From NCBI RefSeq assembly GCF_014837175.1, contig NZ_JACYFR010000005.1, forward strand, positions 186,001-250,000: a DNA stretch of 64,000 bases, read 5' to 3'. The position numbers and the translations under genes are program-made. Position 1 is the stretch's first letter; each line of letters opens with the position of its first letter. Positions 10,010 through 18,664 of the stretch are shown here, piece by piece. Under the pieces are notes generated by a model. The model saw nothing but the letters and a program-made list of their open reading frames with translations, was not told the DNA's origin and did no database searches. This DNA is from Cellulomonas sp. JH27-2 (GTDB taxonomy: Bacteria; Actinomycetota; Actinomycetes; Actinomycetales; Cellulomonadaceae).

Positions 10010-10800
10010 TCGTGGGCCTCGTCGACGTGGTGGGTGTGCTCGTCGCCGCCGACGATCAGGACGCGGCCCTGCGAGCGCAGCACCTCGACCGGCGTGCCGT
10101 ACAGCTCGGTGAGGTTGGCCGAGGTCAGCACCCCGTCGGGTGCGCCGATCGCGTGGCCCGCGGGGGCGAGGTAGAGCACGCGGTCCGTCCACGGCAGGAC
10201 CGGGTTGATCTCGTGCGTGACGAAGACGATGGCCGTCCCGGTCGCCTCCCGCGTCTGGTGGATGAGCGCCGTCACCTCGTGCTGGTGGCGCAGGTCCAGC
10301 GACAGCAGGGGCTCGTCGCACAGCAGCAGCGCGGGGCTCGTGCCGAGCGCCTGTGCGATGCGGACGCGCTGCTGCTCCCCGCCGGACAGCAGCCCGAGGG
10401 GGACGTCGGCGTACGGCGTGGCGCCGACGGCCGCGAGCAGCTCGTCGACGCGCGCCCGGTGCGACCGCGCGCCTGGACCCCAGCGGTCGCCGTCGATGCC
10501 CATCCGGACCAGGTCGCGGGCACGCACGGGCGTCGCTGGGTCGATGAGGCGCTGCTGCGGGATGTAGCCGACGGCCTTGCTGCCGCGTCGCGCGGGGCGT
10601 CCGAGGATCTCGAGGCGACCGGCCGTCAGCGGCTGCAGGCCCAGGATCGCGCGCAGCAGGCTCGTCTTGCCCGAGCCGTTGGGGCCGAGCACCGTGAGGA
10701 ACTCGCCGACGCCGACGGTGAGGTCCAGGCCGGACCACACGCTGCGCTCGCCGTACGCGAGCCCGGCGCCCGTCAGGGCGAGGGGGGCGGGGGTGCTCAC
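10006..10800 (-). CDS. znuC: Metal (zinc-type) ABC transporter ATP-binding protein
   Basis: A 264-residue ABC ATPase. Walker A is GPNGSGKT near residue 36, the signature is LSGGEQQR and Walker B is ALLLCDEP. The C-terminus carries a short His-rich stretch (DEHTHHVDEAHE), which could bind metal. GTG 10800 is the chosen start because it overlaps the znuA stop as GTGA; a longer reading would add 15 residues inside znuA. It powers the permease encoded immediately downstream. Confidence 0.9.
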   Translation of the reverse strand: MSTPAPLALTGAGLAYGERSVWSGLDLTVGVGEFLTVLGPNGSGKTSLLRAILGLQPLTAGRLEILGRPARRGSKAVGYIPQQRLIDPATPVRARDLVRMGIDGDRWGPGARSHRARVDELLAAVGATPYADVPLGLLSGGEQQRVRIAQALGTSPALLLCDEPLLSLDLRHQHEVTALIHQTREATGTAIVFVTHEINPVLPWTDRVLYLAPAGHAIGAPDGVLTSANLTELYGTPVEVLRSQGRVLIVGGDEHTHHVDEAHE

Positions 10801-11711
10801 GACGCCAGCGCGCTGCTCACCGCGTCGAGGTTCGCCGTCATCCACGAGACGTAGTCTGTGCCCTCCGGCATCGTCTCGGTGACAGGGACCACGGGCGTGC
10901 CGGACTTCTTGGCCGCTGCGAGCACGAGCTCGGTCTGGGAGCCGGTGGTCTGCTCGTTGTAGACGAGCGCCTTGACGGCGTGGTCGGTGAACAGCGCGAG
11001 CGTCTCCCGCAGGACCGTCGGCGGGACGTCGGTCTCCTCCTCGATCGCCTCGGAGAACGCCTCGGGCGTCTTGTCGACCAGGCCGGCGTTCTCCAGCAGG
11101 TAGAGCGGCACGGGCTCGGTGATCGCGACGCCCTCGCCGCCGTGCGCGGCCTTGATCGCGTCGCTGCCCGCGACGAGCGTGTCGATGTCGGCACCGAACG
11201 ACGCCGCGTTCGCGGTGTACGTCGCGGCGTGATCGGGGTCGATCGTCCCGAGCTCGTCGGCGATCACGTCGGCCACCTTGGCCATCGAGCTGAAGTCGTA
11301 CCAGACGTGCTCGTTGAGCTCCTCGCCCGCGGCGGCGGTCTTGCCGGAGACGTCGACCGCGTTCACCACGACGGGGTCCGTGCTCACCGCGTCGAGCATC
11401 GTGTCGACGAAGTCGTCGTACCCGCCGCCGTTCTCGACCACGAGCGCGGCCTTCGACAGCAGGAGCTGGGTGTGCGCGCTCGGCTCGAACGAGTGCGGGT
11501 CCGCGGCGGGGTCGTCGACGATGGACGTCACGCTCACCCGGTCGCCGCCCACGCGGGACGCGATGTCGCCGTAGACGTTGGTGGAGGTCACGACGGCGAC
11601 GGTCCCGTCGCCGTTGCCGGCCGCGGTGGCGTCGCCCGACGAGCAGGCCGCGAGCCCGAGCGCGAGGGCGACCGCGGTGGTGGCTGCGAGCAGCGTGGTG
11701 GTCCTCGTCAT
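10797..11711 (-). CDS. znuA: Metal (zinc-type) ABC transporter substrate-binding lipoprotein
   Basis: A 304-residue ZnuA/TroA-family binding protein. The signal ends in the lipobox LAAC at residue 23. Candidate metal ligands are the His of DPHSFEPSA, the His of NEHVWYD, and acidic residues later in the chain. The long His-rich loop of some ZnuA proteins is absent. It is the first gene of a three-gene operon with four-base overlaps. A short AT-rich stretch directly upstream (11771-11800) stands out from the GC-rich surroundings and is a candidate Zur site. Confidence 0.9.
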   Translation of the reverse strand: MTRTTTLLAATTAVALALGLAACSSGDATAAGNGDGTVAVVTSTNVYGDIASRVGGDRVSVTSIVDDPAADPHSFEPSAHTQLLLSKAALVVENGGGYDDFVDTMLDAVSTDPVVVNAVDVSGKTAAAGEELNEHVWYDFSSMAKVADVIADELGTIDPDHAATYTANAASFGADIDTLVAGSDAIKAAHGGEGVAITEPVPLYLLENAGLVDKTPEAFSEAIEEETDVPPTVLRETLALFTDHAVKALVYNEQTTGSQTELVLAAAKKSGTPVVPVTETMPEGTDYVSWMTANLDAVSSALAS

Positions 11712-11771
11712 GGCGGTGCGCGTCCTAGCGGTGGGGGACGCCGACGGGATCAGCGGCGTGCCGCCACTTTA

Positions 11772-11792
11772 AACGAGAACGAATATCGATAG
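11772..11792 (-). promoter_or_regulatory. AT-rich candidate Zur-type operator upstream of znuA
   Basis: The stretch AACGAGAACGAATATCGAT (11772-11790) and flanks is AT-rich in a GC-rich region. About 10 of 15 positions match the GAAAACGATTTTCAT type of actinobacterial Zur box as I remember it. The palindrome is imperfect, so this is a suggestion only. Confidence 0.3.
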
Positions 11793-11802
11793 CAACTAGC
11801 GG

Positions 11803-12849
11803 TCAGGCCGAACCGCGCTCCACCAGTGTCGGGTCGAAGATCGCCGCGCTCGGGCGCCCGCCGGGCTCGTCGAGCTGTGCCAGGAGCAGCCGCGCCATCT
11901 CCGCGGCCATCGTCTCGATCGGCTGCCGGACCGTCGTGAGCGTCGGGCGGCACATGAGCGCCGACGTGCTGTCGTCGAACCCCACCACCGCGACGTCGTC
12001 CGGCACGGTCAGCCCCCGCTCCTGCGCCGCGAGGATCGCACCCACCGCCATGTTGTCGTTGGACGCGAACACCCCGTCCACGCGGTGCTCGGTCAGCAGG
12101 CGGGCCATGGCCGCGGACCCGCTCTCGACCGAGAACGTGCCGGCGACCGACGGGACGTAGGCCACGCCGTGGCGGGCCATCGCCTCGCGGAAGCCGATGA
12201 GGCGGTCCTCGGCGCCGGGGATGTCGAGCGGGCCGGTGACGATGCCGACGCTGCGACACCCGCGCGACACGAGTCTGTCCGCGGCCAGCGCGCCACCCGC
12301 CAGGTTGTCGACGTCGACGTAGCTGAGCGGCAGCGGGTGGTCGGGGCGGGAGAACAGGACGACCGGGATCCCCGCGTCGGTGAGCAGCTGGGGGAGCGGG
12401 TCGCCGGCCTGCGCCGAGACGAGCAGGACGCCGTCGGCGCTGCCCTCGCGCACGTACGACACGACGCGGCTGCGCTCCTCGTCGGTGACGGCGAGCATCA
12501 GCACGGGGTGCACGTCACGCGGCCGCAGCGAGCTCATGAGGCCCCCGGCGACGCGACCGAAGAACGGGTCGGCCAGCACCTCGCCCGGCCCCCACGGGCC
12601 GGAGTGGCTGGTGTCGCTGCCGGAGACCACGACGAGCACGGTGTCCGACCGGCGCGTCACGAGCGCCCGCGCCGCACGGTTGGGCACGTACCCCGTCTTC
12701 GCGATGGCGTCGTTGACGGCCTCGACGATGTGCGCGGCGACGCCGGCCTTGCCGTTGACGACGCGCGACACCGACGCGCGGGAGACGCCCGCGACGGCGG
12801 CGACGTCCTCGAGCGTGCTCACGCGGGGGGTCGGGGAGTCGTCGGGCAC
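11803..12849 (-). CDS. LacI-family transcriptional regulator (orphan)
   Basis: A 348-residue LacI/GalR protein. Helix-turn-helix and hinge occupy about residues 11-66 (TLEDVAAVAGVSRASVSRVVNG, then YVPNRAARALVTRR), followed by the sugar-binding-like domain with GVFASNDNMAVGA and VGFDDS. The GTG at 12849 lies six bases after TACGGT (12856-12861, minus strand), a leaderless arrangement that fixes the start. No sugar genes adjoin it; znuA follows on the same strand but has its own upstream AT-rich region. Its targets and effector are unknown from this window. Confidence 0.88.
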   Translation of the reverse strand: MPDDSPTPRVSTLEDVAAVAGVSRASVSRVVNGKAGVAAHIVEAVNDAIAKTGYVPNRAARALVTRRSDTVLVVVSGSDTSHSGPWGPGEVLADPFFGRVAGGLMSSLRPRDVHPVLMLAVTDEERSRVVSYVREGSADGVLLVSAQAGDPLPQLLTDAGIPVVLFSRPDHPLPLSYVDVDNLAGGALAADRLVSRGCRSVGIVTGPLDIPGAEDRLIGFREAMARHGVAYVPSVAGTFSVESGSAAMARLLTEHRVDGVFASNDNMAVGAILAAQERGLTVPDDVAVVGFDDSTSALMCRPTLTTVRQPIETMAAEMARLLLAQLDEPGGRPSAAIFDPTLVERGSA

Positions 12850-12897
12850 GCTCGCACCGTACCGCGTCAGGTGGCGTCGGGGCAGGTCAGAGGCGGG

Positions 12898-13332
12898 TCA
12901 CGAGCGCTCGAGCGCGACGAGGGGGATCGTCCGCTCGGTCTTTGCCTGGTGGTCCAGGAAGAACGGGTTGGCGGCGGTGATGTCGGCCCACAGGCGGTCG
13001 TACTCCTCGCCCTCGAGGACGACAGCGGTCGCGTCGAACTCCTCGTCCGCGAGCTCCACGTGCACCTGCGGGTCGGCGACCAGGTTGAGGTACCAGCCCG
13101 GGTCCCGCGGGGCACCCATGTTCGAGGCGATGACCACGTGCCGGGCCGGGGGCCCGGGGTCGACGTGGAACATCATGGGCGCGGTGCGCTCCTCGCCCGA
13201 CGAGCGGCCCGTCGTCGTCAGCAGCACCAGGCGCTCGCGGTGCATACCGTCGATCTCGCCGCCCGCGCGGAACTGCTCGATCACGTGCGCGTTGATCTGC
13301 GCCTGATCCATCTGCCCCTCGTTCTCGGTCAT
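12898..13332 (-). CDS. Nitroreductase/quinone reductase family (DDN-like, F420-type) protein
   Basis: A 144-residue protein of the deazaflavin-dependent nitroreductase (DDN) family. The pattern LVLLTTTGRSSGEERTAPM, then NMGAPRDPGWYLNLVADPQV and YDRLWADI is characteristic. Relatives in Mycobacterium use F420H2 to reduce quinones or nitro compounds. That cofactor use is family knowledge; nothing here proves it. It is a small soluble stand-alone gene. The next upstream gene on the same strand (DinB-like) ends 49 bases before it, so cotranscription is possible. Confidence 0.85.
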   Translation of the reverse strand: MTENEGQMDQAQINAHVIEQFRAGGEIDGMHRERLVLLTTTGRSSGEERTAPMMFHVDPGPPARHVVIASNMGAPRDPGWYLNLVADPQVHVELADEEFDATAVVLEGEEYDRLWADITAANPFFLDHQAKTERTIPLVALERS

Positions 13333-13381
13333 CCCGCCATGCTCTCGCCGGTTGCTGCTCGGTGCAGCCCGGGCGGTTCGG

Positions 13382-13963
13382 TCATGCTTCAGCCGCTCGC
13401 CGGGCGGCCTGCTCCAGCTTCTCGCGGTACGCGCTCCAGTCGGCGGCGGTCCGGTCGGGGATGTTCGGGTCGTCCGCGCGCCGCCCCACCTGCTCGTCGA
13501 TGAGCTCGCGCAGGATGTCCGCGTGGCCCGCGTGGCGAGCCGTCTCGGCCAGCATGTGGACGAGGATCTGCTGGAGGGTCACGGCCCGCTTCTCGGGTGA
13601 CCACCACGGCACCTCGCCGGGTGCGTCGAGCGGAAGGGCATCGATGGCCTCGTCGGACAGCCGCGCCGACAGGTGGTGGAACTCGACGACCGACGCGCGC
13701 GACTCGTCGGCCGGCACCCACATGTCACCGTCCGGGTCCGCGTCGAAGTCCGCCCACGGCTGGTCGACGCCCGACGGGCGCCCGAACGTGTCCGTGAAGT
13801 AGCCGAGCTGCGTGGTGGCGACGTGCCGCACCAGGCCGAGCAGGTTGGTGCCGGTGGGTGTCAGCGGCCGTCGGGCGTCGTACTCGCTCAGACCGTCGAG
13901 CTTGCCGAGCAGGTCGGAGCGGGCAGTGCGCAGGTAGTCGTGCAGGTTCGCCTTGTCATCCAT
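13382..13963 (-). CDS. DinB/DUF664 family protein
   Basis: A 193-residue four-helix DinB-like protein. The motifs LLGLVRHVATTQLGYF and ILVHMLAETARHAGHADILRELID give the spaced histidines that bind metal in this superfamily, which includes mycothiol-dependent enzymes. The substrate cannot be told. I prefer ATG 13963 because a CAGACT -10-like hexamer (13970-13975, minus strand) lies six bases upstream, giving a leaderless start; a GTG at 14020 would add 19 residues unlike the family. Confidence 0.82.
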   Translation of the reverse strand: MDDKANLHDYLRTARSDLLGKLDGLSEYDARRPLTPTGTNLLGLVRHVATTQLGYFTDTFGRPSGVDQPWADFDADPDGDMWVPADESRASVVEFHHLSARLSDEAIDALPLDAPGEVPWWSPEKRAVTLQQILVHMLAETARHAGHADILRELIDEQVGRRADDPNIPDRTAADWSAYREKLEQAARRAAEA

Positions 13964-14026
13964 CGCGGCAGTCTGTCGCACACCACCGACACCAGCGAGG
14001 GAAAAAGTTGTCGGGCACACCCCGAG

Positions 14027-14410
14027 CTAGCGAGCCTTGCTCGCCACCGACCAGGCCCACGCCACCAGCGGCACCTGCAGCGGCAGGCGCGCCCACGCGA
14101 CGGCGGGCTTGCCGGCCCACGAGCGGGCGTCAGGCCGTGAGCGGACGGCCATCGTGACGTTGCCCGGGAAGACGCCGACCAGCAACGCGGCCGACGCGAG
14201 TCCGCCCGCGCGACGCGTGGCTGGGATGGCCAGCGCACCCGCGCACGCCAGCTCCGCGACGCCGCTGCCCAGCACCCACGGGTCCGGGTCGCCGAGCGTG
14301 CGGGGGATGAGCGGGCGGAACACCTTCGGGCGGACCAGGTGGACGGTGCCGGACGTGGCGAGCAGGGCGGCGAGCGCGAGCGCCGGGCCGTGACGGCGGA
14401 GGGATCCCAT
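14027..14410 (-). CDS. DoxX-like small membrane protein
   Basis: A 127-residue integral membrane protein with about four hydrophobic segments (ALALAALLATSGTVHLV, GVAELACAGALAIP, GGLASAALLVGVFPGN, LPLQVPLVAWAWSVA). The spacing and the motifs HLVRPKVFRPLIPRTL and ELACAGAL resemble the DoxX family of unclear function. A TACCGT -10 (14417-14422, minus strand) sits six bases before the ATG, so it is probably leaderless. It is divergent from the PadR gene and shares a 97-base intergenic region with it. Confidence 0.75.
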   Translation of the reverse strand: MGSLRRHGPALALAALLATSGTVHLVRPKVFRPLIPRTLGDPDPWVLGSGVAELACAGALAIPATRRAGGLASAALLVGVFPGNVTMAVRSRPDARSWAGKPAVAWARLPLQVPLVAWAWSVASKAR

Positions 14411-14462
14411 GGCCGCACGGTACGTCGCCGACGCGCGGCGTGCCGGTGATTGACCCCGACGC

Positions 14463-14495
14463 AGTTACTCAGTAACTTGCGGTTACCCGGTAACC
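14463..14495 (+). promoter_or_regulatory. Two tandem palindromes upstream of padR
   Basis: AGTTACTCAGTAACT (14463-14477) and GGTTACCCGGTAACC (14481-14495) are each a perfect seven-base inverted repeat with one central base. Their centres are 18 bases apart and they share the core GTTAC-N3-GTAAC. A GAGGAGG ribosome site follows at once. This is the expected layout of a PadR autoregulatory operator. Confidence 0.72.
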
Positions 14496-14507
14496 GAGGA
14501 GGTCCCG

Positions 14508-15089
14508 ATGTCCGTCCGTCAGGGGATGCTCGCGCTGCTCGCCGAGCAGCCGATGCACGCGTACCAGCTGCGCCAGCAGTTCGAGCACCGCACGGGCGGC
14601 ACGTGGCCGCTCAACATGGGCCAGGTCTCGACGACGCTCGACCGCCTGGTCCGCGACGGCCTCGTCGAACCGCTTGCCGAGCAGGGCGACGAGCCGGCGT
14701 TCTACCGCGCCACGGCCACGGGTCGCGACGAGCTCGCGCGCTGGTGGGCCACGCCCGTCGAGCGCACGAGCCCCGCGCGCGACGAGCTGAGCATCAAGCT
14801 CGCGCTGGCCGTGACTGCGCCGGGCGTCGACGTGACCGCGCTGGTGCAGGCGCAGCGCACCGAGACGATGCGCGCGCTCGTCGACCTGACGCGACTCAAG
14901 GCCGATATCCCCGCCGCCGGTCCCGCGCCCGACGACCTCGCGTGGTCGCTCGTGCTCGACAACCTCGTCTTCGCCGCGGAGGCCGAGGTGCGCTGGCTCA
15001 ACCACGTCGAGGCCCGCGTCGCCCGTGCCGTCCGGACCGCGGGCGTGGCGCCGGCGTCCACCGAGACGCGGACGGAGGCCCACCGATGA
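14508..15089 (+). CDS. PadR-family transcriptional regulator
   Basis: A 193-residue PadR repressor with an N-terminal winged helix (MSVRQGMLALLAEQPMHAYQLRQQFE, then GQVSTTLDRLVRDGLVEP) and a C-terminal Vir_C-like helical domain. PadR proteins commonly repress adjacent efflux pumps and respond to a small molecule. The start is fixed by GAGGAGG six bases upstream. It heads an operon with a MacB-like ABC exporter (ATPase 18 bases downstream, then permease), so it most likely controls that exporter through the two palindromes in front of it. Confidence 0.92.
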   Translation: MSVRQGMLALLAEQPMHAYQLRQQFEHRTGGTWPLNMGQVSTTLDRLVRDGLVEPLAEQGDEPAFYRATATGRDELARWWATPVERTSPARDELSIKLALAVTAPGVDVTALVQAQRTETMRALVDLTRLKADIPAAGPAPDDLAWSLVLDNLVFAAEAEVRWLNHVEARVARAVRTAGVAPASTETRTEAHR

Positions 15090-15107
15090 GCGGGCGCGCT
15101 GGGCCCG

Positions 15108-15824
15108 GTGGTCCTCAGCCTGCGCGGCGTCACGCGCGTGCACGGCAGCGGCCCGACGGCGGTCCGCGCGCTGGCCGGCGTCGACCTCGACGTCCGGCTC
15201 GGCGAGCTGGTGGCCGTGATGGGCTCGTCGGGCTCCGGCAAGTCCACGCTACTCAACATCGCGGGCGGCCTCGACGGCCCCACGGACGGGGCCGTGACCC
15301 TGGCGGGCGACGAGCTGCACGCGCTCGACCTCAAGGCCCGCGCCCGGCTGCGGCGCCGCAGCGTCGGCTACGTCTTCCAGGACTTCAACCTCATCCCCGC
15401 CCTGACGGCAGCCGAGAACGCCGCGCTGCCCCGCGAGCTCGACGGCATCTCCGGGCGCACCGCCCGCCGCGAGGCCCGCGCGGCGCTGCGCGAGGTTGGT
15501 GTCGAGGCGCTCGCGGACCGGTTCCCCGACGAGATGTCCGGCGGCCAGCAGCAGCGCGTCGCGATCGCCCGCGCCCTCGTCGGGCCGCGCCGCCTGGTCC
15601 TGGCCGACGAACCCACCGGCGCGCTCGACTCCGCGACCGGCGAGGACATCATGCGCGTGCTGCGTGCGCGCATCGACGCCGGCGCCGCCGGCCTGCTGGT
15701 CACCCACGAGCCGCGGTTCGCCGCGTGGGCCGACCGCACGATCTTCCTGCGGGACGGGGTCGTCGTCGACGGCACCGGCACCCGCGGGGGACCCGAGTCC
15801 CTGCTCGCGGGGACCCGTCGGTGA
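15108..15824 (+). CDS. ABC transporter ATP-binding protein, MacB/LolD type
   Basis: A 238-residue ATPase with Walker A GSSGSGKS near residue 38, signature MSGGQQQR, Walker B LVLADEPTGALD and the H-loop VTHEPR. DEPTGALD is typical of the MacB/LolD/FtsE class, which pairs with FtsX-like permeases for mechanotransmission or export. The first usable start in this frame is GTG 15108, 18 bases after padR; the ATG overlapping the padR stop at 15086 is in another frame. Its stop overlaps the permease start as GTGA. Confidence 0.92.
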   Translation: MVLSLRGVTRVHGSGPTAVRALAGVDLDVRLGELVAVMGSSGSGKSTLLNIAGGLDGPTDGAVTLAGDELHALDLKARARLRRRSVGYVFQDFNLIPALTAAENAALPRELDGISGRTARREARAALREVGVEALADRFPDEMSGGQQQRVAIARALVGPRRLVLADEPTGALDSATGEDIMRVLRARIDAGAAGLLVTHEPRFAAWADRTIFLRDGVVVDGTGTRGGPESLLAGTRR

Positions 15825-18499
15825 GGCACTGGTGGCGCACCCTGCGCCCCGCCGCCCGCATCGCCCGTCGCGACGCCGTCCGGAGCAAGGGGCGCACGGC
15901 GTTGGTGGCGGCGATGATCGGCCTGCCGGTGCTGGGGGGCGTCGGGGGAGCGGTGCTGGCGCAGTCCAGCATGGAGTCGCCGGAGCACGCGGCGCGCGCC
16001 GCACTCGGAGGCGCGCAGGCCGTGATCGACGACTACGGGACGGGACCGGTCCGGCAGGACCCGGTGGGACAGCGGGTCGACGTCCTGTCGCAGTGGACGC
16101 AGAGGCCCAGCCCGACCGAGCAGGGCCGCGTGATCGCCGACGTGGTGGGGGGCACGGTCGTGCGAACGGACCAGCGCGTCGTGGTCCTCGGCGCGCACGG
16201 ACGCGAGCTCGTGCACGCGACCACGATCCGCTCCGCGGACAGAGCCTCGCCTGTGCTGGCGGCGGGCCAGGTGGTACGTGGATCCGCGCCGAGCGGCACC
16301 GGGCAGATCCTGCTCGCCGTCGACGAGGCGGACGAGCTCGGCGTCGACGTGGGTGACCGGGTCACCGCGCGAGCCGAGAGCGGCCCGGCATCGACCCTGA
16401 CCGTGACCGGGATCGGGAACCACGGCTCGCTCGCCGTCGGATTCCTGGCCGACGGTTTCGCCAACGGCACCACGTGGTCGGTGGTGGGCTCGACGCCGGT
16501 CACCTGGGCGGAGGTCGAGGCACTGAACGAGCACGGGCTGCGGGTCGTGAGCCGTGCCGTGCTCGACCACCCGCCGAGCTTCGGGATCTCGGTAGCAGCG
16601 CCTCGGCTCGATGGGGCCGTGATCGGACTGTTCGGTGCGGCGGCGGTGATGGGTGTGCTGGAGGCGGTGCTGATCGTCGGCCCGGCGTTCGCCGTGGGGG
16701 CGCGCCGGGTGGAGCGGCTGCTCGCGCTCGTCGCGGCCTGCGGTGGTGACCAGGGGACGATGCGGTCCGTCGTGGTGCTGACGGGCCTGATCACCGGCCT
16801 GGCCGCGTCGCTGGTCGGAGCCGTCGTCGGGCTCGTCGGCGCGGTGCTGGTTCGAGGCGTTCTCGTAGCGCGAGGCTCGACGGCGTTCCCTGAGCTGCGC
16901 GTGCCGTGGCTGCTGTGCGTGGCATTCGTGGTGGTGGGGGCGGTCGTCGCGACGGCCGCGTCCTGGCTGCCTGCGCGTCGGGCCACGCGGATGGACGTGG
17001 TGGCGGCGCTCGGAGGTCGGCGCGTCGAGGCGAGGCCTCACCCCAAGGTTCCGCTGGTGGGGATCGGGCTGGTGGTCGGCGGGCTCGTGGCCGCGGTCGT
17101 GGGCGCGCTCCAGACGACGCCTGCACTGCTCGTTGCAGGCCCGGTCGCGATCCAGGTGGGCGTCGTCGTGGCGGCCGGAGGGCTGGTCACGCTCGTCGGG
17201 CGGCTCGCGCCGCGCGCGGGCGTGGCCGCGAGGATCGCGATGCGCGACGCCGCGCGGCAGCGGGGCAGGACGGCACCGGCGATCGCAGCGGTCATCGCCG
17301 CCGTCGCGGGCATCGTGGCGGGTGCCGTCTACGCGCAGTCCAGCGGCGCCGCGGAGCAGGCGATCTACCGTCCGAGCGGAGCCGTCGGCACGGTGATGGT
17401 CGCGTACTCGCCCACTGACCCGTTCGGCAACCCGCTCCCTGACTCGCCGCAGCCTGACTCGACCGCGGTCGAGCGCGCGTTGCGCGGCGCCCTGCCGGTC
17501 GGTTCGTCTGCGATCCTGCGGACCGCCGTGCCCGCCGATGCTGACGGCGCGTTTCTCGTGCCCGCACCCCGGCCGGCGCTCGGATGCCCGGCCATGGAGA
17601 AGGTCCTCGTCGACCCGCAGCAAGCGGGCGGTCGCTGCTACCTGTACGGGGACCGCATGCCGTCGACCGTGAGCTTCCAGGCGCCCGGGCAGACGTACCT
17701 GCCGACGGCGATCGTCGACGACGGGAGTGCTGCCGAGGCGCTCGAAGGGGGCGACGTGGCCCTGGGCGAGGCCGTCGCGAAGGGGACGGTGCTCGTGACC
17801 CGACCCGACGCGATCTGGCCCGACGGAACCGTCCACCTGTACGCGGTTGCGGAGCGTGATGTCGTCGGCCTGCAGCCGACGGCCGAGCTGGTCGCCCCCG
17901 CTCGCCTGGTCGCTGGGCTCGGGCAGTTCGAGGTCCTCGTCAACGAGGCCGACGCGACGGCGCTGGGGATGTCGGCCGTCGAGGCCGGGGTGGTCGCGTC
18001 GACCACGAGGATGCCGACGGACGACGAGCAGAAGGCCGCCGAGACGGCTCTCGCGCGTCAGGCCGTCGTCGGGGTCGAGCCCGGGTACCACGGCTCCACG
18101 CCGGTCGTGCTGCTGATCCTCGTCGCCGGTGCCGTCGTGGTGGGCCTCGGCGCGACGGCGCTCGCGATGGCGCTGGCTGCCGCGGAGTTCCGGCCCGACC
18201 TGGCGACGCTCGGCGCGATCGGTGCCGGCCCGCGCACCCGACGTCGCGTCGCTGCGGCGCAGGCCGGCGTCGTCGTGGTCGTCGGCGTGGGGCTCGGTGC
18301 CGTCACCGGGCTGTTGCTCGGCGGCGTCCTGGTGCTGGCGCTGCACCAGACGGGCAGCCGCCTCGTGCCGGTGCTGCATCTCGTCGTGCCGTGGCCGGCG
18401 CTTGCCGCGATCGTCGTCGGCGTGCCGGTGCTGGCGATGGGCGGCGCGTACGTGCTCACGCGGTCGCGGCTCCCGATGGCGCGTCGAGTGGTGGGGTGA
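15821..18499 (+). CDS. FtsX-like ABC transporter permease
   Basis: An 892-residue permease with duplicated FtsX domains. A first transmembrane helix (TALVAAMIGLPVLGGVGGAV) is near residue 22, a long extracytoplasmic part follows, then a three-helix block around 265-385, another helix and ectodomain, and a final three-helix block. Such permeases with a MacB-type ATPase move lipids, peptides or drugs, or act as bacitracin-type sensors; the substrate cannot be told. The GTG start overlaps the ATPase stop. PadR in the same operon suggests induction by a toxic compound. Confidence 0.9.
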   Translation: MRHWWRTLRPAARIARRDAVRSKGRTALVAAMIGLPVLGGVGGAVLAQSSMESPEHAARAALGGAQAVIDDYGTGPVRQDPVGQRVDVLSQWTQRPSPTEQGRVIADVVGGTVVRTDQRVVVLGAHGRELVHATTIRSADRASPVLAAGQVVRGSAPSGTGQILLAVDEADELGVDVGDRVTARAESGPASTLTVTGIGNHGSLAVGFLADGFANGTTWSVVGSTPVTWAEVEALNEHGLRVVSRAVLDHPPSFGISVAAPRLDGAVIGLFGAAAVMGVLEAVLIVGPAFAVGARRVERLLALVAACGGDQGTMRSVVVLTGLITGLAASLVGAVVGLVGAVLVRGVLVARGSTAFPELRVPWLLCVAFVVVGAVVATAASWLPARRATRMDVVAALGGRRVEARPHPKVPLVGIGLVVGGLVAAVVGALQTTPALLVAGPVAIQVGVVVAAGGLVTLVGRLAPRAGVAARIAMRDAARQRGRTAPAIAAVIAAVAGIVAGAVYAQSSGAAEQAIYRPSGAVGTVMVAYSPTDPFGNPLPDSPQPDSTAVERALRGALPVGSSAILRTAVPADADGAFLVPAPRPALGCPAMEKVLVDPQQAGGRCYLYGDRMPSTVSFQAPGQTYLPTAIVDDGSAAEALEGGDVALGEAVAKGTVLVTRPDAIWPDGTVHLYAVAERDVVGLQPTAELVAPARLVAGLGQFEVLVNEADATALGMSAVEAGVVASTTRMPTDDEQKAAETALARQAVVGVEPGYHGSTPVVLLILVAGAVVVGLGATALAMALAAAEFRPDLATLGAIGAGPRTRRRVAAAQAGVVVVVGVGLGAVTGLLLGGVLVLALHQTGSRLVPVLHLVVPWPALAAIVVGVPVLAMGGAYVLTRSRLPMARRVVG

Positions 18500-18513
18500 T
18501 ATTGGCGGGCGAC

Positions 18514-18541
18514 CCATCCGGTCGTCGGACGGCGTCGAACC
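18514..18541 (+). promoter_or_regulatory. SigK-type promoter upstream of sigK
   Basis: CCATCC (18514-18519), a 16-base spacer and CGAACC (18536-18541). This equals the two promoters in the fasciclin/dipZ gap and resembles the mycobacterial SigK consensus CCATCC-N16/17-CCGAAT as I recall it. It implies that sigK-rskA is autoregulated. Confidence 0.75.
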
Positions 18542-18664
18542 TTGGTCGACCTGATGTTTCCGCCGACCGAGCGAAGGATTTCCGTGCTGCTGCTGCTCGC
18601 CCCCATCGGCGCGCCCCGCACGTCGCGCGGGCGAGGTGCCCGCCCGTGCGGCACACTGGCGCGC

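Noticed and set aside
15086-15107. ATG overlapping the padR stop as the ABC ATPase start
   Set aside because: It is in a different frame from the ATPase and leads only into the shadow frame.
14450-18499. A single open frame of 1349 codons spanning padR, the ABC ATPase and the permease
   Set aside because: Only the part from 15821 encodes a recognisable protein (FtsX permease). The first part is an Arg/Ala/Pro-rich shadow of padR and the ATPase in another frame.
18554-18664. ATG 18554 as a leaderless start of SigK
   Set aside because: It would follow the SigK promoter closely but adds 37 residues of no sigma-factor character; the Cys133/Cys183 numbering fits GTG 18665.
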